A stretch of DNA of 64,000 bases from Gp6-AA40 sp963772955 (GTDB lineage Bacteria > Acidobacteriota > Vicinamibacteria > Vicinamibacterales > UBA2999), in NCBI GenBank assembly GCA_963772955.1, contig CAVYZF010000019.1, positions 124,001 to 188,000 on the forward strand, read 5' to 3'. Below the pieces are notes generated by a model. That model had not been told where the DNA came from and searched no databases. It saw only the letters and a program-made list of their open reading frames with translations. The position numbers were made by a program, and so were the translations under genes. Shown here piece after piece: positions 33,747 through 41,660 of this stretch (its first letter is position 1; every line of letters begins with the position of its first letter).

Positions 33747-33774
33747 CCTCTGTGCCTCGGTGCCTCTGTGTGTC
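33747..33774. repeat. 8-bp tandem repeats, right side of GxxExxY unit
   Basis: Exact reverse complement of 33339-33366. Together the arrays bracket the GxxExxY gene. The same octamer family recurs at about 44024 and 44413. Confidence 0.8.
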
Positions 33775-33814
33775 GCAATCACGCGGAGAAGTGTAGGCTT
33801 ACCGAGGAGTCCGG

Positions 33815-34558
33815 ATGAGACGAGTTGCGTACATTTTCGTCGTTGTCAGTTTTCTCGTGGCCATCGCCGTAGACGCCCACGCCCAGGCGAAAACGATTCG
33901 GATGCCCACCGCGGCGGGTAGCGAGCGCATCTTTTCCATCCTGCTCCCGAAGTCATACGAAACGTCCAAGGCGCGCTATCCGGTCGTCTATCTGTTCCAC
34001 GGCGGCGGCCAGGATCACACTGCCTTCATGGCGCGGACGGCCTTCCCTCCCATGGCGCGCAAGCACGAGTTCATCGTCGTCATGCCGGCAGCGGATCGGA
34101 ACTACAGCGTGCTCGGGCCGGAGGCACAAGGCAGATACAACGACTATGTTGCCGGCGAGCTCGTCGACTACGTCGACTCGCACTACCGCACAATTGCCAC
34201 GAAGGACGCGCGAGCGATCGCCGGACTATCGATGGGCGGCCGCATCGCCTCGATGACCGGCCTGACGCACGCGGATCGCTTCAACGCAGTCGGCGCGTTC
34301 AGCCCCGCAATCCGGCCGGACGCAGAACAGGCTGTGCGCAACGTCCCCGCCGCGGCCCCCTTCTTCTTCGTTTCCTGCGGCACGCTCGACTCGCTGCTGC
34401 CGATCAATCGCGAGTTCGTGGGCTGGCTGATGGAACGCGATCTGCCCCACGACTACAAGGAAGCGCCTGGCCTGGGACACACGTGGGCGCTCTGGGACGA
34501 ACAGATCGGCCTCTTCTTCGATCTGCTCGAGTCTCGCGGCTTCCGATCAGCGTCGTAG
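33815..34558 (+). CDS. Exported esterase (esterase D/tributyrin esterase type)
   Basis: A 247-residue protein with a signal peptide (MRRVAYIFVVVSFLVAIAV, then HAQ). Alpha/beta hydrolase of the putative-esterase family: PVVYLFHGGGQDH (oxyanion), the nucleophile Ser in AGLSMGGRIA, acid Asp in CGTLDSL, and catalytic His in GLGHTWALW. Acts on ester substrates outside the cytoplasm. Convergent 12-base overlap with the HAD gene. Confidence 0.87.
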   Translation: MRRVAYIFVVVSFLVAIAVDAHAQAKTIRMPTAAGSERIFSILLPKSYETSKARYPVVYLFHGGGQDHTAFMARTAFPPMARKHEFIVVMPAADRNYSVLGPEAQGRYNDYVAGELVDYVDSHYRTIATKDARAIAGLSMGGRIASMTGLTHADRFNAVGAFSPAIRPDAEQAVRNVPAAAPFFFVSCGTLDSLLPINREFVGWLMERDLPHDYKEAPGLGHTWALWDEQIGLFFDLLESRGFRSAS

Positions 34559-35374
34559 GACGAACCGATCGATCGCCTGCGCAACGCCGGCCTCATCCTG
34601 ATGCCCCGTGACGTGCCACCCGCGTGACTTGAGGCTGTCGACGGCGTTGTCCATCAACACTGGTTGACCGGCAAACTCCAGCATCTCGACATCGTTGAAG
34701 TTGTCGCCGATTGCCATCACCTCGTCACGATTCAGTCCCAGCCGCTCCGCCCGCCACGCCAGCGCACGTCCCTTTGTCGCCTCGGACGATGTGACATCGA
34801 CGAGTGAGAAATCGCGGTGCACGTACTCGGTCATCTGGACTGCGCAGCCGCCAACCTCCGCCCGCAGCCAGTCGAACAGCGTGCGCATGTCGTCGACGCC
34901 GCCGTTGTACATGACCTGAATCGGATCCTCGACCAGCGCGTCCTCGAGCGGGATCGACTGCGCGATGTGCGAATGATTGCGCGACCAGTAGCGCTGCCGT
35001 CCCGGATGGTCCCAGTCCATCGTCTCGTAGACAACCTGTCGATCCAAGTCGCGATCGAAGATGAGCGCCGCGGCATGACGATGACGTCGCGTCGCATCGA
35101 GAACCTGCCTCGCTGTGTCCTTGTCGAGCAGGCGTCTGACAAATGTGGCGCCATCCGTCGCGCGTTCGACAGCGCCGTTGCTCACGATGAGCGAGATGGA
35201 CGAGGGCAGATCGTCGGCAACCGGCCGTGCGAACGGGTAGCTGCGGCCGGTGACGAGCGCAATGTGGACACCCGCGGCAACGGCATCGTGAATCGCCGTG
35301 CGGTTGGCCTCCGGCATGCGCCCCTGTGTGTCGAGGAGCGTGCCGTCTATGTCTATGCCGATCAACCGGATCAT
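34547..35374 (-). CDS. Cof-type HAD hydrolase
   Basis: A 275-residue phosphatase of the HAD IIB (Cof) class. Motif I IGIDIDGTLLD, motif II VTGRSY, motif III Lys in ATKGRALA, motif IV AIGDNFNDVEML. The cap domain is of the C2 type. Typical substrates are sugar phosphates or flavin-related phosphates. It is divergent from sucA with 28 bases between the start codons. Confidence 0.92.
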   Translation of the reverse strand: MIRLIGIDIDGTLLDTQGRMPEANRTAIHDAVAAGVHIALVTGRSYPFARPVADDLPSSISLIVSNGAVERATDGATFVRRLLDKDTARQVLDATRRHRHAAALIFDRDLDRQVVYETMDWDHPGRQRYWSRNHSHIAQSIPLEDALVEDPIQVMYNGGVDDMRTLFDWLRAEVGGCAVQMTEYVHRDFSLVDVTSSEATKGRALAWRAERLGLNRDEVMAIGDNFNDVEMLEFAGQPVLMDNAVDSLKSRGWHVTGHQDEAGVAQAIDRFVLRR

Positions 35375-35387
35375 TTAGGAAGCTTGA

Positions 35388-35393
35388 TAGGAT
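35388..35393 (+). promoter_or_regulatory. Probable -10 box for sucA
   Basis: TAGGAT (within gatAGGATAGATAGG) nine bases before the ATG at 35403, without a classical Shine-Dalgarno, though ATAGG may serve. Near-leaderless start. Confidence 0.35.
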
Positions 35394-35402
35394 AGATAGG
35401 TT

Positions 35403-38228
35403 ATGACAGTCGGGCGGTTCGAGGGCGTCAATGCCGGGTACGTCTTGGAGCTATACGAGCGATTCCGGCACAACCCCGAATCGGTCGATGCGGCGACGCG
35501 AGCCGCCTTCGAGGGATGGAATTCTGCGGAGCTCGATCCGAGCGCAGCCGCGGTCGCGAGCGCACCGAGCTCCGCAGATGTTCACGCCGTCGTTGCGGCA
35601 ACCATCCTGGCGGATTCGATCCGCCGTTACGGGCACCTCGCTGCTCAACTCGATCCACTCGGCTCCACACCTCCAGGCGATCCATCGCTTTCTCCTGCAG
35701 CGTACGGCGTCTCAGACGACGATCTGAAACGGCTGCCAGGGTCGGTCGTCGGCGGCCCCGTAGCCGAGACATCGTCGACGGCGTACGAGGCGATCGAGAA
35801 GCTTCGTCGCATCTACTGCTCGTCCACTGGATTCGACTACTCGCACATCTTCGTGCCGGAAGAGCGTGACTGGCTGCGTCACGCGGCCGAGTCCGGACGG
35901 TTCCTGCCGCCGCTCGATCCGGCGAGCACCGATGCGCTGCTCGATCGGATCACGCAGGTCGAAGTGTTCGAGCGATTCCTTCAGCGCACTTTCCCGGGCA
36001 AGACGCGTTTCTCGGTCGAAGGGCTCGACATGCTCGTGCCGTTGCTCGACGAGATCATCTCGGGCGCGGCAGACACCGGCGCGCGCCACACGGTGATCGG
36101 CATGGCGCATCGCGGCCGGTTGAATGTGCTCGCGCACATTCTCGAGAAACCGTACGCGCAGATCCTCGCCGAGTTCAAGGATCCCGTGCTCGCCGAGCGC
36201 CTTCGCGTCGACCTGGGATGGATGGGCGACGTGAAATACCACGCAGGGGCTCGCACATCGAGCCCGCGCGGGCACACGTTCGTGACGATGCCGCCGAACC
36301 CGAGTCACCTGGAGGCGGTGAACCCGGTGGTCGTGGGAATGGCGCGTGCCGCGGGTACCTATGCCGACGTGCGTGGCCCGGCGCGGTTCAGCAGTGCGGC
36401 CACGCTGCCCGTGCTGATTCACGGCGACGCGGCGTTCCCCGGTCAGGGGATCGTGGCGGAGACGCTCAACCTCTCGCGGCTCGACGGCTACGATACCGGC
36501 GGAACGATTCACATCATCTCGAACAATCAGCTCGGCTTCACGGCCACACCGAGCGAGTCGTACAGCACGAGCTACGCGAGCGGGCTCGCTCGTGGATTCA
36601 AGATCCCGATCGTCCATGTCAACGCGGATGATCCAGCCGCGTGCCTCGAGGCCGCGCGTCTCGCATGGGAATATCGCGCACGCTTCCAGCGCGACTTCCT
36701 GATCGACCTGATCGGCTACCGGCGTCACGGACACAACGAAGGCGACGAGCCCGCATTCACACAGCCGCTGATGTACCGGAAGATTGCCGGACACCCCACC
36801 GTGCGTGAGCAGTTCGCCCAGACGTTGATCGCACAGGGCTCGCAAACGCAGGAGTCGGTCGCGGGACTCGTCAAGAAGCACTACGCCGTGCTCGAGCAGG
36901 CGTTCGCCTCGCTGAAACCTGAAGAGGACCTCGAGCCTCCCGTTCCGGAGCCGGCGCCACCGGGTGCGGCGGCGCGCGCGGAAACGGCGGTCCCGCTCGA
37001 GCGTTTGCGAGAGATCAATGAAGGGCTGCAGGCGGCGCCCGCGGGGTTCACGTTCCATAAGAAACTGGAGCGCGGCCGCGAGAAGCGCAAGTCGGTGCTG
37101 AACAACCCGAACGAACGAACGATCGACTGGTCCACCGCAGAGGAACTCGCCTTTGCCAGCATTCTCGCCGACGGTGTGCCGATCAGGCTGACGGGTGAGG
37201 ACGTCGAACGCGGCACGTTCAGCTCACGTCACGCCGTATTCCACGATGCGAACACCGGCGACACCTTCATCCCGCTTCAGACGTTTCCCCAGGCGAGCGC
37301 AGCGTTCGAGATCCACAACAGCCCGCTCAGCGAGGCGGGCGTCGTCGGGTTCGAGTTTGGCTACAACATCCAGGAACCGGATCGCCTCGTCATCTGGGAA
37401 GCGCAGTACGGCGACTTCATCAACGGCGCGCAGGTCATCATCGACCAGTTCGTGACGTCGGGGCGCGCGAAGTGGGCACTGCAACCCTCGCTCGTGTTCC
37501 TGCTCCCGCACGGACACGAAGGCCAGGGACCGGAACATTCGAGCGCGCGTCCGGAGCGCTTCCTCCAGGGAGCGGCCGACATCAACATGCGCGTCGTGAA
37601 CTGCACGACGGCCGCGCAGTACTTTCACATCCTCAGGCGACAGGCGGCCCTGCTGCGACGCGATCCGCTTCCGCTGGTGGTGCTCACGCCGAAGAGCCTG
37701 CTGCGACACCCGCTCGTCGCGTCGAGGCCGATGGAGCTGGTGCAAGGGCGCTTCCGATCGGTGATCGACGATCAGGAAGCGCGCCAGCGCGCCTCGAGCG
37801 TGCGGCGCCTGGTCCTGTGCAGTGGCAAGGTGTACGTTGACCTGGCCTCGAGCGATCGTCGTCCGTCATCGAACCATGTGGCGATCTGTCGTGTCGAGCA
37901 GCTTGCTCCGTTCCCGCGCGTGGCGCTGAAAGAAGTACTCGACGCGTATCCCTCACTCGAAGAGGTCGCGTGGCTCCAGGAAGAGCCCGAAAACATGGGC
38001 GCCTGGGACTGGGTGCGAGGGCAACTGCTGGAAACCATCGCGGACCGCTGCTCGCTGCGGTTTATCGGCCGCGTGCGCAGCGCCAGCCCGTCAGAAGGAT
38101 CCGCCGCGTGGCATCAAATCAACCAGCGTAAGCTGGTTGACGAGGCGTTCGCGCCCGAGAGCCATGCCGTCGCCGGATCCACCGTGATGTCGAAGCCTGT
38201 TTACAGCCTCACCGGATCGAAGCGCTGA
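35403..38228 (+). CDS. sucA: 2-oxoglutarate dehydrogenase E1
   Basis: A 941-residue thiamine-diphosphate enzyme. N-terminal YVLELYERFRHNPESV, the core MAHRGRLNVLAHILEKPYAQ, GDAAFPGQGIVAET, IGYRRHGHNEGDEPAFTQP, and the C-terminal transketolase part (LLPHGHEGQGPEHSSAR). It decarboxylates 2-oxoglutarate in the citric acid cycle. SucB follows after three bases. Length is normal for the family. Confidence 0.95.
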   Translation: MTVGRFEGVNAGYVLELYERFRHNPESVDAATRAAFEGWNSAELDPSAAAVASAPSSADVHAVVAATILADSIRRYGHLAAQLDPLGSTPPGDPSLSPAAYGVSDDDLKRLPGSVVGGPVAETSSTAYEAIEKLRRIYCSSTGFDYSHIFVPEERDWLRHAAESGRFLPPLDPASTDALLDRITQVEVFERFLQRTFPGKTRFSVEGLDMLVPLLDEIISGAADTGARHTVIGMAHRGRLNVLAHILEKPYAQILAEFKDPVLAERLRVDLGWMGDVKYHAGARTSSPRGHTFVTMPPNPSHLEAVNPVVVGMARAAGTYADVRGPARFSSAATLPVLIHGDAAFPGQGIVAETLNLSRLDGYDTGGTIHIISNNQLGFTATPSESYSTSYASGLARGFKIPIVHVNADDPAACLEAARLAWEYRARFQRDFLIDLIGYRRHGHNEGDEPAFTQPLMYRKIAGHPTVREQFAQTLIAQGSQTQESVAGLVKKHYAVLEQAFASLKPEEDLEPPVPEPAPPGAAARAETAVPLERLREINEGLQAAPAGFTFHKKLERGREKRKSVLNNPNERTIDWSTAEELAFASILADGVPIRLTGEDVERGTFSSRHAVFHDANTGDTFIPLQTFPQASAAFEIHNSPLSEAGVVGFEFGYNIQEPDRLVIWEAQYGDFINGAQVIIDQFVTSGRAKWALQPSLVFLLPHGHEGQGPEHSSARPERFLQGAADINMRVVNCTTAAQYFHILRRQAALLRRDPLPLVVLTPKSLLRHPLVASRPMELVQGRFRSVIDDQEARQRASSVRRLVLCSGKVYVDLASSDRRPSSNHVAICRVEQLAPFPRVALKEVLDAYPSLEEVAWLQEEPENMGAWDWVRGQLLETIADRCSLRFIGRVRSASPSEGSAAWHQINQRKLVDEAFAPESHAVAGSTVMSKPVYSLTGSKR

Positions 38229-38231
38229 GCC

Positions 38232-39482
38232 ATGTCGAATATCGTTGTGCCAACACTGGGAGAATCGGTCGTCGAAGCGCGCATCGCGCGATGGCTGAAG
38301 AAGGCGGGCGACCGCGTCGAAGTCGGTGAGCCGGTCGTCGAGCTCGAAACGGAAAAGATCGACCTCGAGGTCAGCGCCGAGAAGGGCGGAGTCATCGCGA
38401 GCATCGCGCGACAGGAAGGCGAGGACGTCAAGATCGGCGAATTGCTCGCGGTCGTCGATGAAAACGGCGCGGCAGCGGCTCCTGCGCCGACTCCGGCAGC
38501 AGCTCCCGGTGGAAATGGCTCGGCGAGCGCGACAATCGAAGGCCGCGCCACGCCGACGGCACGCCGCATGGCGAAGGACAACGACGTTGACCTCGGTGGG
38601 CTGCAGGGCTCTGGCGCTGCCGGCCGCGTGACGAAACAGGACGTGCAGAAGGCAATCACGCCCGCACCGGCACCGACGAGTGGCGCGGTCGCACCAACAA
38701 GTAACAAGATCGCACCGACAAGCAGCGCGCTCGCACCGACCAGTAACAAGATCGCACCGGCCGGCGCAGGTGCGATCGCACCGCGGAGCGAGGAACGCGT
38801 GCGCATGTCGAAGCGCCGCCAGACGATCGCGCGCCGTCTGGTCGAAGCGCAGCACACGGCCGCAATGCTGACGACCTTCAACGAGGTTGACATGACGGCG
38901 GTCATGGCACTGCGGGAGCGCCGGAAGGAATCGTTCAAGAAGGAATTCGGCGTCGGTCTCGGTATCGCCTCGTTCTTCGTGAAATCAGCCATCGCGGCTC
39001 TGCGCGCGTTCCCGCTGCTGAACGCCGAAATCCAGGGCGATGAGATCGTCCACAAGCACTACTATGACATCGGCGTCGCGGTGGGCGCCGAGGGTGGACT
39101 CGTGGTACCGGTCATCCGCGACGCGGACACGCTGTCGTTTCCACAGATCGAAATAGCGATTCGCAATTTCGCCACGCGCGCGACTGACGGGACGCTGACG
39201 CTCGAAGATCTGCGCGGCGGGACGTTCACCATCACCAACGGCGGCGTCTTCGGATCGCTCATGAGTACGCCGATCCTCAATCCGCCACAGGTCGGCATTC
39301 TCGGTCTCCACAAGATCCAGGACCGGGTGGTCCCGATCAACGGACAGGCCGTCATTCGCCCGATGATGTACGTCGCGCTGTCGTACGATCATCGAATCGT
39401 CGACGGCCGCGAGGCCGTGCAGTTCCTGGTGAAGATCAAAGACTTCGTCGAAGATCCTGCCCGGCTTCTGCTGGAAGGATGA
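38232..39482 (+). CDS. sucB: Dihydrolipoyl succinyltransferase E2
   Basis: A 416-residue E2. Lipoyl domain with Lys in ETEKIDLEVS, an Ala/Pro linker, E3-binding domain (RRMAKDNDVDLGGLQGSGA), a second linker made of 7-residue tandem repeats, and the catalytic domain ending with SYDHRIVDG. The repeats (APTSGAV, APTSNKI, APTSSAL, APTSNKI) correspond to four 21-bp units at 38670-38753. No adjacent E3; the lpdA product at 23478 may serve both complexes. Confidence 0.93.
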   Translation: MSNIVVPTLGESVVEARIARWLKKAGDRVEVGEPVVELETEKIDLEVSAEKGGVIASIARQEGEDVKIGELLAVVDENGAAAAPAPTPAAAPGGNGSASATIEGRATPTARRMAKDNDVDLGGLQGSGAAGRVTKQDVQKAITPAPAPTSGAVAPTSNKIAPTSSALAPTSNKIAPAGAGAIAPRSEERVRMSKRRQTIARRLVEAQHTAAMLTTFNEVDMTAVMALRERRKESFKKEFGVGLGIASFFVKSAIAALRAFPLLNAEIQGDEIVHKHYYDIGVAVGAEGGLVVPVIRDADTLSFPQIEIAIRNFATRATDGTLTLEDLRGGTFTITNGGVFGSLMSTPILNPPQVGILGLHKIQDRVVPINGQAVIRPMMYVALSYDHRIVDGREAVQFLVKIKDFVEDPARLLLEG

Positions 39483-39497
39483 TCCCAGAGCTTTCAC

Positions 39498-40316
39498 ATG
39501 CGTAGCCTCTTCCTCGCGCTTCCGCTCGTATTGATCGCCACCTCGGCGCTGGCGCAGGCCCCGGCCACTCCGCCACCTCCCGACCAGCTGCCGGCCAGCG
39601 AAGTGGCAGTGCCTGCGGACGGTGAGAAGAGCGCGACCGGTCTCGTCTCGAGACTCATTCGCAAAGGCACCAGCGCTGAGAAGGTGGATGCGACAGACGT
39701 CGTGACCGTGCATTACACGGGATGGTCGAGTGACGGCCATCTGTTCGACAGCTCGGTCGTGCGAGGGCCGGCATCGACGTTCCCGCTCGACAAGGTGATG
39801 GCAGGCTGGCGCGAGTGCGTCCAGCTCATGACGATCGGCGAGAAGCGGCGGTGCTGGATCCCCGAGAGCCTCGCGTACAAGGGCCAGGCTGGACGCCCCA
39901 AGGGCACCGTCATGTTCGACATCGAGCTGATCGACAGGCGTGGCAATCCGCTGATTGCGCCGCCCGACGTCAAGGCTCCGCCCGACGACGCCAAGCGAAC
40001 GGCGACCGGACTCGCGTACAAGGTGATTCGTCCAGGCAAAGGAGTGCGGAATCCGAGCCGCTTCGGCCGCGTCACCGTGCACTACACCGGCTGGACCACG
40101 GACGGCCGCATGTTCGACAGCTCAGTCGCGCAGGGCCAGCCGAGGACGTTCCGCCTGGACGATGTGGTCAAAGGGTGGACGGAAGGTGTGCCACTGATGG
40201 TCGAAGGCGAACGCACGCGCTTCTGGGTGCCCGAGAATCTCGCGTATGGCGGCAAGGGCGACGGCCCGCGCGGAATGCTGGTGTTCGACATCGAGCTCAT
40301 TCGCATCGACAACTGA
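39498..40316 (+). CDS. Exported tandem FKBP-type peptidyl-prolyl isomerase
   Basis: A 272-residue protein with signal peptide (LFLALPLVLIATSALAQ) and two FKBP domains (about 45-150 and 160-272). Each has VHYTGW, DGHLFDSS or DGRMFDSS, and the GERTRFWVPENLAYGG-type motif. Likely catalyses proline isomerisation in the periplasm. Both domains keep the active-site aromatic residues. Confidence 0.92.
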   Translation: MRSLFLALPLVLIATSALAQAPATPPPPDQLPASEVAVPADGEKSATGLVSRLIRKGTSAEKVDATDVVTVHYTGWSSDGHLFDSSVVRGPASTFPLDKVMAGWRECVQLMTIGEKRRCWIPESLAYKGQAGRPKGTVMFDIELIDRRGNPLIAPPDVKAPPDDAKRTATGLAYKVIRPGKGVRNPSRFGRVTVHYTGWTTDGRMFDSSVAQGQPRTFRLDDVVKGWTEGVPLMVEGERTRFWVPENLAYGGKGDGPRGMLVFDIELIRIDN

Positions 40317-40356
40317 ACCCGTAGTGCCGGCGTCAGCCGGACCTCGTGGAGGCAAC

Positions 40357-40560
40357 GTGGAGAACGCTGGCGGCATTCGCTGGGGTCGGATTGTTGCCGG
40401 AGGATTACTCGCCGAGATCGCGATCCTCACCTGGGGTCAGACCCTCCCCTCCTCGTACCTCGTCGCGCACGCCCTGAAAGTGATTGGCGGCGCGGCGGGC
40501 GGTTACGTCGTCAGCCGCTCGAAGCCTGCGATCGATCGCATCGCGGCGCGCGCATCGTAG
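40357..40560 (+). CDS. Small two-helix membrane protein
   Basis: A 67-residue protein with GTG start after a GGAGG ribosome site (40347-40351). Two hydrophobic segments (RIVAGGLLAEIAILTWG; VAHALKVIGGAAGGYVV) and a basic C-terminus. No family recognised. Its stop codon is directly followed by the ATG of the HAD phosphatase. Confidence 0.6.
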   Translation: MENAGGIRWGRIVAGGLLAEIAILTWGQTLPSSYLVAHALKVIGGAAGGYVVSRSKPAIDRIAARAS

Positions 40561-41205
40561 ATGCATCTGCTGTTCGACCTCGACGGAACGCTCGTCGATT
40601 CGTTTCCCGGAATCAGCCGCTCGATCAACCAGACACTGACGGCCGTCGGACGGGAGCCTCTTCCCGAGGCGCAGCTGCTTCAGTTCGTCGGCAAGCGGCT
40701 CGCGGTGATTTTCAGCACGCTGCTCGGCGCCAAGGACGAAACGCTCGTCGATCGCGCCGTCGAGATCTATCGACCGCTGTTCGACGAAGTCGGCATCCTC
40801 GACAGCCGCGTGTTCCCCGGAATCCCCGAAGCATTGGCAACTCTTCGCGACGCCGGGCACTCACTTCAGGTCGTGACCGTCCGCTCGATCGGGTCGGCAA
40901 ACCTTGTCGTCAAGCACTTTGGTCTCGATCGATATTTCGACGCCGTTCACGGACCCGATCGGACAGAACGCAGCGGTGACAAGGCGGACCTCGTGCGTGC
41001 GGCGCTCGACCTCGCTGGTGCCGACCCGCGCGAGACGATCATGATCGGCGATCGCGCCGATGACGTCCGCGCCGCTCGCACGCACGGGGTCCATGCCGTT
41101 GCGGTTGAATGGGGCTACGGCACCATCGACGAACTGCGCGAGGCAGAGCCTGACTACTTCGCGTCCAGCATCACGGATCTCGTGTCATACACACGACGCG
41201 CCTGA
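40561..41205 (+). CDS. HAD phosphatase, Gph/PpaX-like
   Basis: A 214-residue HAD IA hydrolase. Motif I LLFDLDGTLVDS, motif II VTVRSIG, Lys in SGDKADLV, motif IV MIGDRADDVRAA. The helical cap is typical of phosphoglycolate phosphatase relatives. Motif II has Val-Arg where Thr/Ser-x is usual, so activity may differ. It starts immediately after the stop of the small membrane gene. Confidence 0.9.
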   Translation: MHLLFDLDGTLVDSFPGISRSINQTLTAVGREPLPEAQLLQFVGKRLAVIFSTLLGAKDETLVDRAVEIYRPLFDEVGILDSRVFPGIPEALATLRDAGHSLQVVTVRSIGSANLVVKHFGLDRYFDAVHGPDRTERSGDKADLVRAALDLAGADPRETIMIGDRADDVRAARTHGVHAVAVEWGYGTIDELREAEPDYFASSITDLVSYTRRA

Positions 41206-41284
41206 GCCGTGCCGATATCCGAGCGTTACCATCCGCACAATGGCCCTGACACGACAGTAGCGGCCTGGCCCCGGGATCGATTGG

Positions 41285-41290
41285 TACAAT
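41285..41290 (+). promoter_or_regulatory. Probable -10 box for DUF2277 gene
   Basis: TACAAT seven bases before the ATG at 41298; the transcript would begin at or next to the A of the ATG, that is, leaderless. Confidence 0.45.
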
Positions 41291-41297
41291 CAGCAGC

Positions 41298-41564
41298 ATG
41301 TGCCGCAACATCAAGACGCTGGCTAACTTCGAGCCACCGGCCACTGACGAAGAGATCCGCGCATCAGCGCTGCAGTTCGTTCGCAAGCTGAGTGGAGCCG
41401 CTCGTCCGTCGAAGGCGAACGAGCAGGTCTTCACTCAGGCAGTGGACGAGGTCACCGAGGTCGCCCATCGGCTGATTCGCTCGCTGGTCACGAACGCGCC
41501 GCCACGCAATCGCGAGATCGAGGCGCAGAAGGCACAGGAGCGTTCCCGGCAACGATACGCTTAG
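41298..41564 (+). CDS. DUF2277 protein
   Basis: An 88-residue protein beginning MCRNIKTLANFEPPATDEEI, then ALQFVRKLSG and a C-terminal APPRNREIEAQKAQERSRQR. This matches the DUF2277 family nearly end to end. Function unknown. No Shine-Dalgarno; a -10-like box is immediately upstream. Confidence 0.9.
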   Translation: MCRNIKTLANFEPPATDEEIRASALQFVRKLSGAARPSKANEQVFTQAVDEVTEVAHRLIRSLVTNAPPRNREIEAQKAQERSRQRYA

Positions 41565-41660
41565 CGCTTCGCGCGGTCCTTGGTTCGAGATCTCCACCAA
41601 CTCGGCCTCTCGTATACTTACGCCCGCCTGAACCTCGCACTCGCCAGACGGAGGCTAATC

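Noticed and set aside
33278..33774. Octamer repeats considered as insertion-sequence terminal repeats
   Set aside because: No transposase is enclosed, and the arrays are tandem short units rather than single IS ends; described as repeat-bounded unit instead.
35712..37058. Minus-strand open frame (448 codons) within sucA
   Set aside because: Antisense shadow of sucA; no recognisable motifs.
38670..38782. Repeat cluster that could be taken for CRISPR
   Set aside because: Units are contiguous 21-bp coding repeats in the SucB linker, with no spacers and no cas genes.
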